NCBI GenBank assembly: GCA_016706055.1
Contig: JADJKL010000002.1
Coordinates: 248,001-312,000, forward strand
Length of the DNA stretch: 64,000 bases
Reading direction: 5' to 3'
Source: Chitinophagaceae bacterium
Lineage (GTDB): Bacteria > Bacteroidota > Bacteroidia > Chitinophagales > Chitinophagaceae
Shown: positions 9,652 to 18,355 of the stretch, piece by piece
Numbering within the stretch: position 1 is the first letter of the stretch
How the letters are laid out: every line of letters begins with the position of its first letter
Translations under genes and position numbers: made by a program
The notes under the pieces: model-generated
The model's database searches: none
Told to the model about the DNA's origin: nothing
The model's input: the letters and a program-made list of their open reading frames with translations, nothing else

Positions 9652-10671
9652 ATGGAAAAGAAAGTTTCGAGAATTGGGGTTTTAACTTCTGGTGGAGATT
9701 CGCCTGGTATGAATGCGGCAGTGCGGGCAGTGGTACGTACAGGCAACTATCATGGACTAGAAGTTTACGGAATAATGCGAGGTTATCAGGGCCTCATTGA
9801 AGATGACATTTTCCGGATGGACTCCCGTTCAGTTGCAAATATTATACAACGGGGCGGCACTATTTTAAAAACAGCAAGGTGCAAAGAATTTTTTGAATAT
9901 GAAGGGCGAAAGAGAGCTTATGAAAATCTAAAGAAAAGAGGAATTGACGGACTTATAATAATTGGCGGCGACGGATCATTTCGAGGTGCAGTAAATTTCA
10001 GTAATGAATTTGATATTCCTTGCATAGGAATAGCCGGTACCATTGATAAAGATATTCAAGGGACAGATTTTACAATTGGTTTTGATACGGCTGTGAATAC
10101 TGCTGTGGAGGCAATTGATAAAATAAGAGATACCATGGATGCTCATGACCGTATTTTCATTATTGAAGTAATGGGAAGAGATGCCGGATACATTGCTTTA
10201 CATAGTGGTATCGCAACAGGTGCAGAAAATATTCTAATTCCCGAACGAAAAACAGATATGGATGCGATCATTAAATCCTTGTTGGAGAAAGAACGTCGCC
10301 AAAAACTAGTAAACTTGATTGTTGTTGCAGAAGGTGATGATTTTGGTGGTGCAAATCAAGTGCAGAAAATACTAAAGGATAAACTTCCCAATGCAGAAAT
10401 AAGAGTCTGCATACTCGGTCACATACAGCGAGGAGGATCTCCTACTTGTATTGACAGATTAATTGCCAGCCGAATGGGTTATCATGCTGTAGAATCTTTA
10501 ATGGAAGGTCGATACAATGTATTTGTAGGAATTCAAAACAACAAGATGCATTACATCCCATTGGAAAAAGCGGTAAAGAATAAAGGTAAGATAAGTGAAG
10601 AATGGATGAAGATTGTTAAGATATTAGCATTAATAAACATAACAAATAAAAGATTACTAAAACAAGTATAA
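9652..10671 (+). CDS. pfkA: ATP-dependent 6-phosphofructokinase
   Basis: Phosphorylates fructose 6-phosphate in glycolysis. Start taken at ATG 9652 (MEKKVSRIGVLTSGGDSPG), since the upstream TTG extension to 9520 has no family similarity. Motifs: SGGDSPGMNA for the nucleotide loop, GGDGSFRGA (Gly after GGD, the ATP-type rather than PPi-type signature), GTIDKDIQGTDFTIGFDTA around the catalytic Asp, and RGGSPTCIDRL. The usual TIDND reads TIDKD here. 339 residues, slightly longer than the usual 320-330 because of a Lys-rich tail. Two bases separate it from pyk, so they are co-transcribed. Confidence 0.93.
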   Translation: MEKKVSRIGVLTSGGDSPGMNAAVRAVVRTGNYHGLEVYGIMRGYQGLIEDDIFRMDSRSVANIIQRGGTILKTARCKEFFEYEGRKRAYENLKKRGIDGLIIIGGDGSFRGAVNFSNEFDIPCIGIAGTIDKDIQGTDFTIGFDTAVNTAVEAIDKIRDTMDAHDRIFIIEVMGRDAGYIALHSGIATGAENILIPERKTDMDAIIKSLLEKERRQKLVNLIVVAEGDDFGGANQVQKILKDKLPNAEIRVCILGHIQRGGSPTCIDRLIASRMGYHAVESLMEGRYNVFVGIQNNKMHYIPLEKAVKNKGKISEEWMKIVKILALINITNKRLLKQV

Positions 10672-10673
10672 AA

Positions 10674-12164
10674 ATGGCAAAACACTCAAAGAAGTATTAT
10701 CATGAATCCATGGATCGGGAAGCCGCTATTGCACACAAAACGCATAAAACAAAAATTGTTGCAACTGTAGGCCCTGCATGTGACACATATGAAAAGCTAC
10801 TTGGGTTAGTTAAGGCTGGCGTAAATGTTTTCCGGCTCAATTTTTCTCACGGAACACATGAAAATAAAGCCGAAATAATTGAACATATCAGGAAAATAAA
10901 TAAAACCGAACCATTTAACATCTCTATACTTGGGGATTTACAAGGCCCAAAATTAAGAGTAGGCGAAATAGAAGGTGGTGAAATGCAAATCAAACCAGGT
11001 GATATTCTGACCTTTACCAACGAAAAAGTAATAGGTACTAAGGAAAGAATTTATGTTTCCTATACTAATCTTCATCAAGATGTAACAATTGGTAATACAA
11101 TTTTAATTAATGATGGAAAACTGGAAGTAAAGGTTAAAGAAGTTCTCGCCAATAATGATGTACAGGTTGAAGTAACAATGGGTGGTATCCTTTCTTCAAA
11201 AAAAGGAATAAACTTACCTGACACTAAAATTTCATTGCCGGCACTTACTGAAAAAGATGTAGAAGACCTTGAATTTATCATTGAGCAAAAATTGGATTGG
11301 GTTGCCTTATCATTTGTCCGTAGCGTAAAAGATTTGGAAGGACTCAGAAAAAGATTAGAAGCTAAAAACAGTAAGACAAAGATTATTTCGAAAATAGAAA
11401 AGCCAGAGGCACTGGAAAATTTGAGAGATATTATTGTAGAATCTGATGCAGTAATGATTGCCCGTGGAGATCTCGGCGTTGAACTACCTGTTGAAAAAAT
11501 TCCATTGTTACAAAAACAAATCATCCGAATGTGTATTCACAGGGCAAAGCCGGTAATTGTTGCCACACAGATGATGGAGAGTATGATTGAACTTAATAAA
11601 CCTAACAGAAGCGAAATAACCGACGTAGCCAATGCTGTTATTGAAGGTGCTGACGCAGTGATGCTTAGTGCTGAGACTGCAGCTGGAGAACATCCTGTGT
11701 TGGTTGTTGAAACAATGCGAAAGATTATACTTGAAGTAGAGAAATCAGGCTATAACTATAATAGAGAAGATGAATTAGTTCCACAGCCTCACTCTCCTTC
11801 TTTTTTAAGCGATGCTATCTGTTATAATGCATGTAAACTGGCAAAAGATGTAAATGCAAATGCATTACTTGGTATGACACAAAGTGGCTACACCGGATTT
11901 ATTTTAAGTAGCTATCGGCCAAAAGCACCGTTGTATATTTTTACAAAAGAGAAAAGCTTGGTAAATCAGCTTACGCTAAGCTGGGGAGTAAGAGCCTTTT
12001 ATTACGATGAGGAAGAAAGTCTGGATGATATTATTTTTGACCAGATTGACATTCTGAAAGAAAGAAAATTTTTAAAACCCGGAGATATAGTAATCAATAC
12101 AGGCAGCACTCCTATTGATCTTCACTTACAAACAAATGTTTTAAAAATTACAACAGTAGAATAA
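10674..12164 (+). CDS. pyk: Pyruvate kinase
   Basis: Converts phosphoenolpyruvate and ADP to pyruvate and ATP. 496 residues with the barrel start TKIVATVGPA, FRLNFSHG, the catalytic ISKIEKPEAL lysine, the metal site MIARGDLGVELP, and ADAVMLSAETAAGEHP. The C-terminal allosteric domain ends in INTGSTPIDLHLQTNVLKI. It follows pfkA by 2 bp, pairing the two committed, regulated glycolytic steps in one operon. Its stop abuts the convergent DUF1761 gene and no clear terminator hairpin is visible between them. Confidence 0.95.
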   Translation: MAKHSKKYYHESMDREAAIAHKTHKTKIVATVGPACDTYEKLLGLVKAGVNVFRLNFSHGTHENKAEIIEHIRKINKTEPFNISILGDLQGPKLRVGEIEGGEMQIKPGDILTFTNEKVIGTKERIYVSYTNLHQDVTIGNTILINDGKLEVKVKEVLANNDVQVEVTMGGILSSKKGINLPDTKISLPALTEKDVEDLEFIIEQKLDWVALSFVRSVKDLEGLRKRLEAKNSKTKIISKIEKPEALENLRDIIVESDAVMIARGDLGVELPVEKIPLLQKQIIRMCIHRAKPVIVATQMMESMIELNKPNRSEITDVANAVIEGADAVMLSAETAAGEHPVLVVETMRKIILEVEKSGYNYNREDELVPQPHSPSFLSDAICYNACKLAKDVNANALLGMTQSGYTGFILSSYRPKAPLYIFTKEKSLVNQLTLSWGVRAFYYDEEESLDDIIFDQIDILKERKFLKPGDIVINTGSTPIDLHLQTNVLKITTVE

Positions 12165-12587
12165 TTACCAGCTACATAATATTATGGATGCGGCCACTTG
12201 ACCGACAATATGATAACTTGCATCTATAAAATGCAATGTTTTGGGTTTCATCTGGTATAAATAAGATATACTGATTACCATTGCAGAAAAGAAAAAACCG
12301 GTGAATAAGCCAAGTTTTAACCCTGACATTACACCGCCTATTAATTCCAACCGGTTTATTAAAATTGCTAACCCAATGCAAATAATAAATTCAAGTAGGA
12401 ATGTAAAAAACATGATGCCTCCAGCACCTTTTTTGGCATTCGGGTCATTCATATTAATACCTGTACCAGAAATCCACATTTTAGCAAATAACATTTTTGA
12501 ATACCACAGACCACCAATCATGAAATAAGCGATTGCAGCAACAGCTATAGCTAACCAGTTGAGGTTGGAAAATAATGCAGAGCCCAT
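12165..12587 (-). CDS. DUF1761 membrane protein
   Basis: 140 residues with four hydrophobic segments. The N terminus NWLAIAVAAIAYFMIGGLWY followed by SKMLFAKMWI is the typical DUF1761 opening. Function unknown; members are small inner-membrane proteins. It is last in the minus-strand run that includes the DUF1080 and cytochrome genes (61 bp downstream), but nothing ties it functionally to that pathway. Confidence 0.8.
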   Translation of the reverse strand: MGSALFSNLNWLAIAVAAIAYFMIGGLWYSKMLFAKMWISGTGINMNDPNAKKGAGGIMFFTFLLEFIICIGLAILINRLELIGGVMSGLKLGLFTGFFFSAMVISISYLYQMKPKTLHFIDASYHIVGQVAASIILCSW

Positions 12588-12648
12588 AAACTTTGTTTTA
12601 ATACTTAAAAGTTACGGATTATTTTCTTAAACCAAATAAAATGAAGTT

Positions 12649-13383
12649 TTAAAGCCTTTTGATTTTTATATTTCTAAACTGAACTTCATTGCCATGATCT
12701 TGTAAACCTATCCTTCCCTTCTTATAAGTTCCAAAACCTGACATATTCTTAAATTTACTTCCGGCCACCATTTTTTTCCAGGCAGCATCCCACATGGTTG
12801 TTGAAACTACATTTTCCCCATTAAGATATAAATCCAATTTTCCGTCTACACATTTTATTTCTGCTCTATTCCATTCTCCCGGCGGTCTCACATTTTCTTT
12901 ATATACAGAAATCAAATCATACAAATCACCCGCCCGATGTTTAATAATTTTTGCATCGGGATGGCCATTATTATCCAGCATCTGCATTTCCGGTCCTGTT
13001 TCCCAAGGCCAATTGTATTTCGATTTGTCTTCGTTTATGTAAAAAATTACTCCACTGTTGCCATTCTTCGCAATATTCCATTCAAGCACTAAATGAAAGT
13101 TTTCATATTCTTCGTCAGTTACAATATCGCCGCCATCTTTTATCTGCCAATTCTCTTTAACGGTTGTATCCAAATACAAATAACCGTCTTTTACTTTCCA
13201 GGCAAATCCAACAGGACTTCCACCATACTTATGCCATCCTTTGGTTGTTTTTCCATCAAATAATAATTTCCAACCATCACTTTTTTCTTGTGCCGTCAAT
13301 TTGTTTTCGGCCATAGTTTTCTTTGCAGAACTACACGAAAGTACAGTGGCTGAAATAATAGCCACGATGAGTAATTTATACAT
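12649..13383 (-). CDS. DUF1080 lipoprotein, 3-keto-disaccharide hydrolase family
   Basis: 244 residues with a lipoprotein signal (VLSC, Cys at about residue 17). The mature domain matches the jelly-roll DUF1080 family (PF06439), with GWKLLFDGKTTKGWHKYGG at its start, a central GNSGVIFYINE, and GRIGLQDHGNEVQFRNIKIK at the end. The family is now described as acting on 3-keto-glycosides made by a dehydrogenase. It sits 6 bp after a cytochrome c gene and is divergent from a GMC-type dehydrogenase, exactly the partners expected. Located in the periplasm or outer envelope. Confidence 0.88.
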   Translation of the reverse strand: MYKLLIVAIISATVLSCSSAKKTMAENKLTAQEKSDGWKLLFDGKTTKGWHKYGGSPVGFAWKVKDGYLYLDTTVKENWQIKDGGDIVTDEEYENFHLVLEWNIAKNGNSGVIFYINEDKSKYNWPWETGPEMQMLDNNGHPDAKIIKHRAGDLYDLISVYKENVRPPGEWNRAEIKCVDGKLDLYLNGENVVSTTMWDAAWKKMVAGSKFKNMSGFGTYKKGRIGLQDHGNEVQFRNIKIKRL

Positions 13384-13389
13384 TAAGAG

Positions 13390-13797
13390 TTATTTTTTTA
13401 GGAGCATAATGTACTTAACCATCGCTTCTGCATCACCTTGCGAAACTGTTGGATGTGCTGTCATCGCAACCTCACCCCAAACACCTCCACCACCATGTAT
13501 AATTTTTCCAGCAAGGTGTGTTACAATAGTATCTGACATGCTTGCATATTTATTCGCAACATCCCTATAAGGAGGACCGATTAACGCTTCGTCAATTTTA
13601 TGACAAGTAAGACAGTCATTTTTGGCAACTAACCCAAGACCTGCTTGATAATCAGGGTTGCTCGAAAGATCAGTAGTTGCAGGAACATCTGCTTTGGTTT
13701 CTTCCTTGGATTCCTCTGTTGTCTTTTTATCATCTCCGCTACCTCCACATGAAATAAGCAATAAGCCTAATCCAAAAGATAAAATAAATTTTTTCAT
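13390..13797 (-). CDS. Class I cytochrome c lipoprotein
   Basis: Start set at ATG 13797 (MKKFILSFGLGLLLISC) so that the lipobox Cys is residue 17; an upstream ATG would add seven residues before the signal peptide. An acidic linker follows, then one heme site CLTCH near residue 61 and the probable axial Met in EVAMTAHP. 135 residues. It is the natural electron acceptor for the GMC sugar dehydrogenase of the divergent operon, as in three-subunit FAD glucoside 3-dehydrogenases (known family logic; pairing here inferred from position). Confidence 0.9.
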   Translation of the reverse strand: MKKFILSFGLGLLLISCGGSGDDKKTTEESKEETKADVPATTDLSSNPDYQAGLGLVAKNDCLTCHKIDEALIGPPYRDVANKYASMSDTIVTHLAGKIIHGGGGVWGEVAMTAHPTVSQGDAEAMVKYIMLLKK

Positions 13798-13837
13798 AAT
13801 AATAAATTTTAGATGCAATTTACTTAATTTATGAAAC

Positions 13838-14893
13838 TCAACCCAAACCTAATATTTTTCGATTCGTTTCTACATCACTTTTACTTCCCGCAAAATCATC
13901 AAAAGCTTTATCAGTTACTCTGATAATATACTGTTGAATTAACTGAGCTCCTTCTTTTGCACCGTCTTCCGGTTGTTTTAGACAGCACTCCCACTCCATC
14001 ACCGCCCAACCTGAATAATCATACTGAGCTAACTTACTAAAGATAGTTTTAAAATCAACCTGCCCATCGCCGAGACTACGGTAACGTCCGGCTCTGTTGG
14101 CCCAACTCTGATAACCGCCAAATGTACCTTGCTTACCAGTTGCATTAAATTCTGCATCTTTTACATGAAATGCCTTTATCCTTTCATGATAATGATCGAT
14201 GTATTGAATATAATCTAATTGCTGTAATACAAAATGCGACGGATCATATAACAAACAAGCTCTTGGATGATTGTTTACTTCCTTCAAAAACATTTCATAA
14301 GTAATACCATCAAACAAATCTTCGCCGGGATGAATTTCATAACAAATATCAACACCACATTCATCAAAATAATTCAATATCGGCATCCATCTTTTTCCCA
14401 ATTCTTTAAATCCTTCTTCTACTAATCCTTCCGGCCGTTGCGGCCAAGGATGAAAAGTATGCCACAATAATGAACCACTGAAAGTAGGATGAGCTGTTAA
14501 CCCCATGTTTTGCGAAGCCTTTGCACCATATTTCAATTGTTGCACCGCCCACTCTGTTCTTGCTTTAGGATTGCCTCTTAAATGTTCAGGTGCAAATCCA
14601 TCAAATAAAATATCATAAGCCGGATGAACAGCAATTAACTGTCCTTGCAAATGTGTTGACAACTCTGATATTTCCATTCCACTATCATTCACTATTCCTT
14701 TTATTTCCTCAGCATAAGTTTTACTTTCAGCAGCTTTTTGCAAATCTATACAACGGCTATCCCAGGTTGGTATTTGCACAGCTTTGTAACCCAATTCTTC
14801 CGCCCAGGCGCAAATTGACTTAAGGTTATTATAAGGAGCTTTATCTCCTAAAAATTGTGCAAGAAAAATACCCGGCCCTTTAATTGTTGTCAT
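13838..14893 (-). CDS. Sugar phosphate isomerase/epimerase-like TIM-barrel protein
   Basis: 351 residues without a signal peptide, so cytoplasmic. The AP-endonuclease-2 fold (PF01261) is shown by metal-ligand style motifs: CYEIHPGEDLF, LLYDPSHFVLQQLDYIQYI, KAFHVKDAEF, and VMEWECC near the end. Such enzymes isomerise or epimerise (keto)sugars with a divalent metal. It lies between the Gfo/Idh/MocA oxidoreductase (18 bp upstream) and cytochrome c, indicating a shared operon for an oxidised sugar. Exact substrate unknown. Confidence 0.85.
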   Translation of the reverse strand: MTTIKGPGIFLAQFLGDKAPYNNLKSICAWAEELGYKAVQIPTWDSRCIDLQKAAESKTYAEEIKGIVNDSGMEISELSTHLQGQLIAVHPAYDILFDGFAPEHLRGNPKARTEWAVQQLKYGAKASQNMGLTAHPTFSGSLLWHTFHPWPQRPEGLVEEGFKELGKRWMPILNYFDECGVDICYEIHPGEDLFDGITYEMFLKEVNNHPRACLLYDPSHFVLQQLDYIQYIDHYHERIKAFHVKDAEFNATGKQGTFGGYQSWANRAGRYRSLGDGQVDFKTIFSKLAQYDYSGWAVMEWECCLKQPEDGAKEGAQLIQQYIIRVTDKAFDDFAGSKSDVETNRKILGLG

Positions 14894-14911
14894 ATGCTGA
14901 AAGTTATTTTA

Positions 14912-16072
14912 TTAAATCTTAAAGTCTGACCACTTCTCTTTCGCTTTTGAGGAAGCTACAACATTTTCTATAAAAGCCATGCCTCTTATTCCATCATCTA
15001 CTCCAGGAAAATCAAGGGACTCTACTCTTGCTTTTTTATTATTCAATTTTGCTTTTAACGTTAGTGCAAAATTTCTGTAATGGTTGGCAAATGCTTCTAA
15101 GTAACCTTCCGGATGTCCAGCAGGAGTTCTGGTATTATGCTTTGCAAAAGAACTTAAATAATCATTACCTGTTCTGTAAATCTCCGTTGGTTTGTTCAAC
15201 CATTTTACCAATAACGTATTTGCATCTTCCTGCTTCCATTCAATACCGCCCTTCTCTCCGTACACTCTTATTTTAATATTATTCTCTTCGCCAGCAGCTA
15301 TCTGCGTAGCAAATAAAACACCACTTGCTCCGTTGTCAAATTTTAGTAGCACAGCTCCGTCATCATCAAGCTTTCTTCCTTTTACAACTGTATTTAAATC
15401 CGCACATATTTTCGTTGTAACAACTTCAGCAACATACTCAGCAAGGTTAAAAGCATGAGTACCGATATCTCCCATTGCTCCTGCAATTCCACTTCGCTTT
15501 GGATCAGTTCGCCATGCTGCCTGCTTCTGATCTGTATTTTCTAATGCAGTACTAAGCCATCCTTGTGGGTATTCAACTATTACTTTTCTTATTGTGCCAA
15601 ACAATCCTTTCTTTATCATTTGCTTGGCTTGTTTCACCATTGGATAACCAGTATAAGTATGCGTTAGACAAATTATTCTGTCATTCTTTATTGCAATCTC
15701 CTTTAATTGTTTTGCTTCTTTTAGAGTAAGTGTCATTGGCTTATCCAACACCACATGAAAGCCATTCTCCAATGCCAGTTTTGCTGGTTCAAAATGTAAA
15801 TGATTTGGCGTTACGATACTTACAAAATCCATTCTCTCATTTTCCGGTAAATGCTTTTCGAGCCGTATCATATCTTTAAAAGAACCATACACTCTTAATG
15901 CTGACAAGTGTAATTCTTTACCTGCCTGCTTTGATTTTTTGGGATCGCTACTAAAACAGCCACTCACCAATTCTATTTCTCCATCGAGATTTGCTGCCAT
16001 ACGATGAACAGCACCGATAAATGCACCAGGTCCCCCGCCAATCATTCCCATTCTTATTTTTCTTTCTGCCAT
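14912..16072 (-). CDS. Gfo/Idh/MocA-family oxidoreductase
   Basis: 386 residues. The N-terminal Rossmann domain begins MGMIGGGPGAFIGAVHRMA; the catalytic Lys is in LDKPMTLTLKEA (an EKP variant), and the active-site GAMGDIGTHAFNLAEYV holds the Asp/His pair. No signal peptide, so it is cytoplasmic and NAD(P)-dependent. It is the first gene of the minus-strand arm and shares a 133-bp divergent promoter region with the MFS permease. It likely reduces or oxidises the sugar intermediate produced by the neighbouring periplasmic dehydrogenase (inference). Confidence 0.88.
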   Translation of the reverse strand: MAERKIRMGMIGGGPGAFIGAVHRMAANLDGEIELVSGCFSSDPKKSKQAGKELHLSALRVYGSFKDMIRLEKHLPENERMDFVSIVTPNHLHFEPAKLALENGFHVVLDKPMTLTLKEAKQLKEIAIKNDRIICLTHTYTGYPMVKQAKQMIKKGLFGTIRKVIVEYPQGWLSTALENTDQKQAAWRTDPKRSGIAGAMGDIGTHAFNLAEYVAEVVTTKICADLNTVVKGRKLDDDGAVLLKFDNGASGVLFATQIAAGEENNIKIRVYGEKGGIEWKQEDANTLLVKWLNKPTEIYRTGNDYLSSFAKHNTRTPAGHPEGYLEAFANHYRNFALTLKAKLNNKKARVESLDFPGVDDGIRGMAFIENVVASSKAKEKWSDFKI

Positions 16073-16205
16073 TATAATAATTGATGTTAATATGTATCTG
16101 GTAAAAAATGTGTTGCTGATACATGAATCTGCTATTAAAAATAGTACATTTAGTTTTCTAACGGTATTTTTCGAAAAACTTATACTAATCTAACAAGGCT
16201 TGATT

Positions 16206-17441
16206 ATGAAACTTACTACCAGAGTTCAGCTCTCTTCCATGATGTTTTTTAATTTTTTTGTTTGGGGTATCTGGTTCGTAACCATGGGCACTTATTTAAC
16301 AAAAGGAAATATTGGTGCTACAGACGGCCAAACCGGGCTAGCTTACGGCACACAATGTTTGGGAGCCATCATTGCTCCTTTTATTATTGGAATGATAGCG
16401 GATAAATTTTTCGCTGCACAAAAAATTCTTGGTGTTTTACATTTAGCTGGTGCAGGTTTGCTTTATTATATTACTACACAAACTTCGTTCGGCTCATTTT
16501 ACAGCCTTTTACTTATTTACATGATTATTTACATGCCAACGCTGGCATTAGTAAATGCTATTGCATTGAAACAAGTAACCAGTGCAGAAAAGCAATTCAG
16601 CGGATTAAGAATGTGGGGAACAATTGGCTGGATTGTGGCTGGTGCTATCATACAATGGATGGCATGGGAAAACAATCCCGAGTCTCTTTCTATTACGTAT
16701 AAAGTAGCCGCTATTACTTCTGCCCTGTTTGGTGTATATTCTTTCTTTTTACCGAACACACCACCGCCAAAAGCAGGGCAAAAAGTTTCCATTTCAGAAG
16801 TGCTTGGTTTGGATGCGTTGAAAATCCTGAAAGACAAAAATTATCTGATATTTTTTATTGCATCTATATTGATTTGTATTCCACTGGCATTTTATTATGG
16901 ACAAGCAAATCTTTTCTTAAATGAATCAGGCATGGTAGGCGCCGCAGGAAAGATGACTTTAGGTCAGGTGGCTGAAACAGTTTTTCTTTTTCTGATGCCT
17001 TTCTTCTTTAAGCGGTTTGGTGTAAAACAAATGTTATTGATAGGAATGTTTGCATGGGTGCTGCGTTATTTATTATTTTCTTATGGAGATATGAACAGCG
17101 GTTTATGGATGCTCTACTTCGGAATAATATTACACGGTATTTGTTATGATTTCTTTTTTGTTACCGGACAAATTTATACAGACCATAAAGCAGGCGAAAG
17201 AGTTCGTTCTTCTGCACAAGGCCTGATTACACTGGCAACCTATGGCGTAGGTATGTATATTGGTTTCTGGGCAGCAGGAAAAATTGTGGGTAGTTATGCA
17301 ATCCTTGATTTTAATGGAAAAGTAGTCAACCACAACTGGCAAACCATCTGGATATTTCCATGCTTATTTGCTGTAGGCGTTTCTTTACTCTTTATGATAT
17401 TCTTTAAAAACGATAAAAAAACAGTGGAAGCACAAAATTGA
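16206..17441 (+). CDS. MFS permease of the nucleoside:H+ symporter type
   Basis: 411 residues with about 12 membrane helices, starting KLTTRVQLSSMMFFNFFVWG and containing GTIGWIVAGAIIQWMAW. Start at ATG 16206 rather than TTG 16200. The family (PF03825) was named for NupG, but many Bacteroidota members sit in sugar loci like this one, so the cargo is probably a sugar or keto-sugar rather than a nucleoside (inference). It leads the plus-strand arm and overlaps the next gene by 4 bases (TTGA), implying translational coupling. Confidence 0.85.
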   Translation: MKLTTRVQLSSMMFFNFFVWGIWFVTMGTYLTKGNIGATDGQTGLAYGTQCLGAIIAPFIIGMIADKFFAAQKILGVLHLAGAGLLYYITTQTSFGSFYSLLLIYMIIYMPTLALVNAIALKQVTSAEKQFSGLRMWGTIGWIVAGAIIQWMAWENNPESLSITYKVAAITSALFGVYSFFLPNTPPPKAGQKVSISEVLGLDALKILKDKNYLIFFIASILICIPLAFYYGQANLFLNESGMVGAAGKMTLGQVAETVFLFLMPFFFKRFGVKQMLLIGMFAWVLRYLLFSYGDMNSGLWMLYFGIILHGICYDFFFVTGQIYTDHKAGERVRSSAQGLITLATYGVGMYIGFWAAGKIVGSYAILDFNGKVVNHNWQTIWIFPCLFAVGVSLLFMIFFKNDKKTVEAQN

Positions 17442-18319
17442 AAAGAAGAAAAGCCATATCACTATTAAGTGCTGGACTCGCAGGCATTTCACTAACAGGC
17501 AAATCTGCCATCGTTGATAATGCGAATGAAGCCGTTCCAAAACTTAAAGGCAATATCAACCATTCCCTTTGTTCATGGACATATAATTTTTTAGGACTAG
17601 AAGGAATGTGTACTGCAGTAAAAAAAATGGGTGTAAAAGCTATTGATTTGCTTGCACCCAAAGATTGGCCTACAATTCAAAAACTTGGCATTACCTGTTC
17701 TATGTGTTATACGAATGGAAAAATTAGTTTAACAGAAGGCTGGAATAATAAAACCTTTCACCCGGAATTGATAAAAAACTTTACAGAAGCAATTCCATTA
17801 GTTGCTGCTGCCGGTTATAAAAATTTAATATGCTTTAGCGGAAACAGAAAAGGCATAGATGATGAAACAGGAATGAATAACATGTCTGAAGGTATTAAAC
17901 AAGTTATTGGATTAGCAGAAAAAAACGGAGTAACTATTCAGATAGAAGTATTCAACAGCAAAGTAGATCATAAAGATTATATGGCCGACAATACTAAATG
18001 GGCAGTGGATCTCTGTAAGAAAATTAGTTCAGAAAATTTTAAGATATTGTACGACATCTACCATATGCAGGTAAATGAAGGTGATGTAATCAGAACTATA
18101 CAAAACAACCATCAGTATTTCGGTCATTATCATACTGCCGGAGTACCGGGAAGGCATGAGATTGATGAATCACAAGAATTATTTTATCCGGCAATCATGA
18201 AGGCGATTTTGGAAACTGGATATAAAGGCTATGTCGCACAGGAATTCATTCCAACTGGAAAAGAAAATGCAGATAAGATAGCAGCTTTAAAAAAAGCAAT
18301 AAAGATTTGTGACGTTTAA
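17438..18319 (+). CDS. Hydroxypyruvate-isomerase-like TIM-barrel protein, exported
   Basis: 293 residues. The start is a TTG overlapping the permease stop (TTGA); the next in-frame ATG lies far inside the domain, so TTG is preferred. The N terminus KRRKAISLLSAGLAGISLTG looks like a twin-arginine signal. Metal-site motifs are TIQIEVFNSKVDHKDY, KILYDIYHMQ, HYHTAGVPGRHEID and YVAQEFIPTG, as in hydroxypyruvate isomerase relatives (PF01261). It would work in the periplasm on the same sugar as the GMC dehydrogenase that follows (36 bp). Confidence 0.82.
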   Translation: MKRRKAISLLSAGLAGISLTGKSAIVDNANEAVPKLKGNINHSLCSWTYNFLGLEGMCTAVKKMGVKAIDLLAPKDWPTIQKLGITCSMCYTNGKISLTEGWNNKTFHPELIKNFTEAIPLVAAAGYKNLICFSGNRKGIDDETGMNNMSEGIKQVIGLAEKNGVTIQIEVFNSKVDHKDYMADNTKWAVDLCKKISSENFKILYDIYHMQVNEGDVIRTIQNNHQYFGHYHTAGVPGRHEIDESQELFYPAIMKAILETGYKGYVAQEFIPTGKENADKIAALKKAIKICDV

Positions 18320-18355
18320 ATTATTAAAATTTAATCCTTAAATATTCTAATTAAT

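Noticed and set aside
11075..11524. 149-codon frame on the minus strand inside pyruvate kinase
   Set aside because: It is a shadow of pyk, with low-complexity Ser/Phe-rich translation and no signal or motif.
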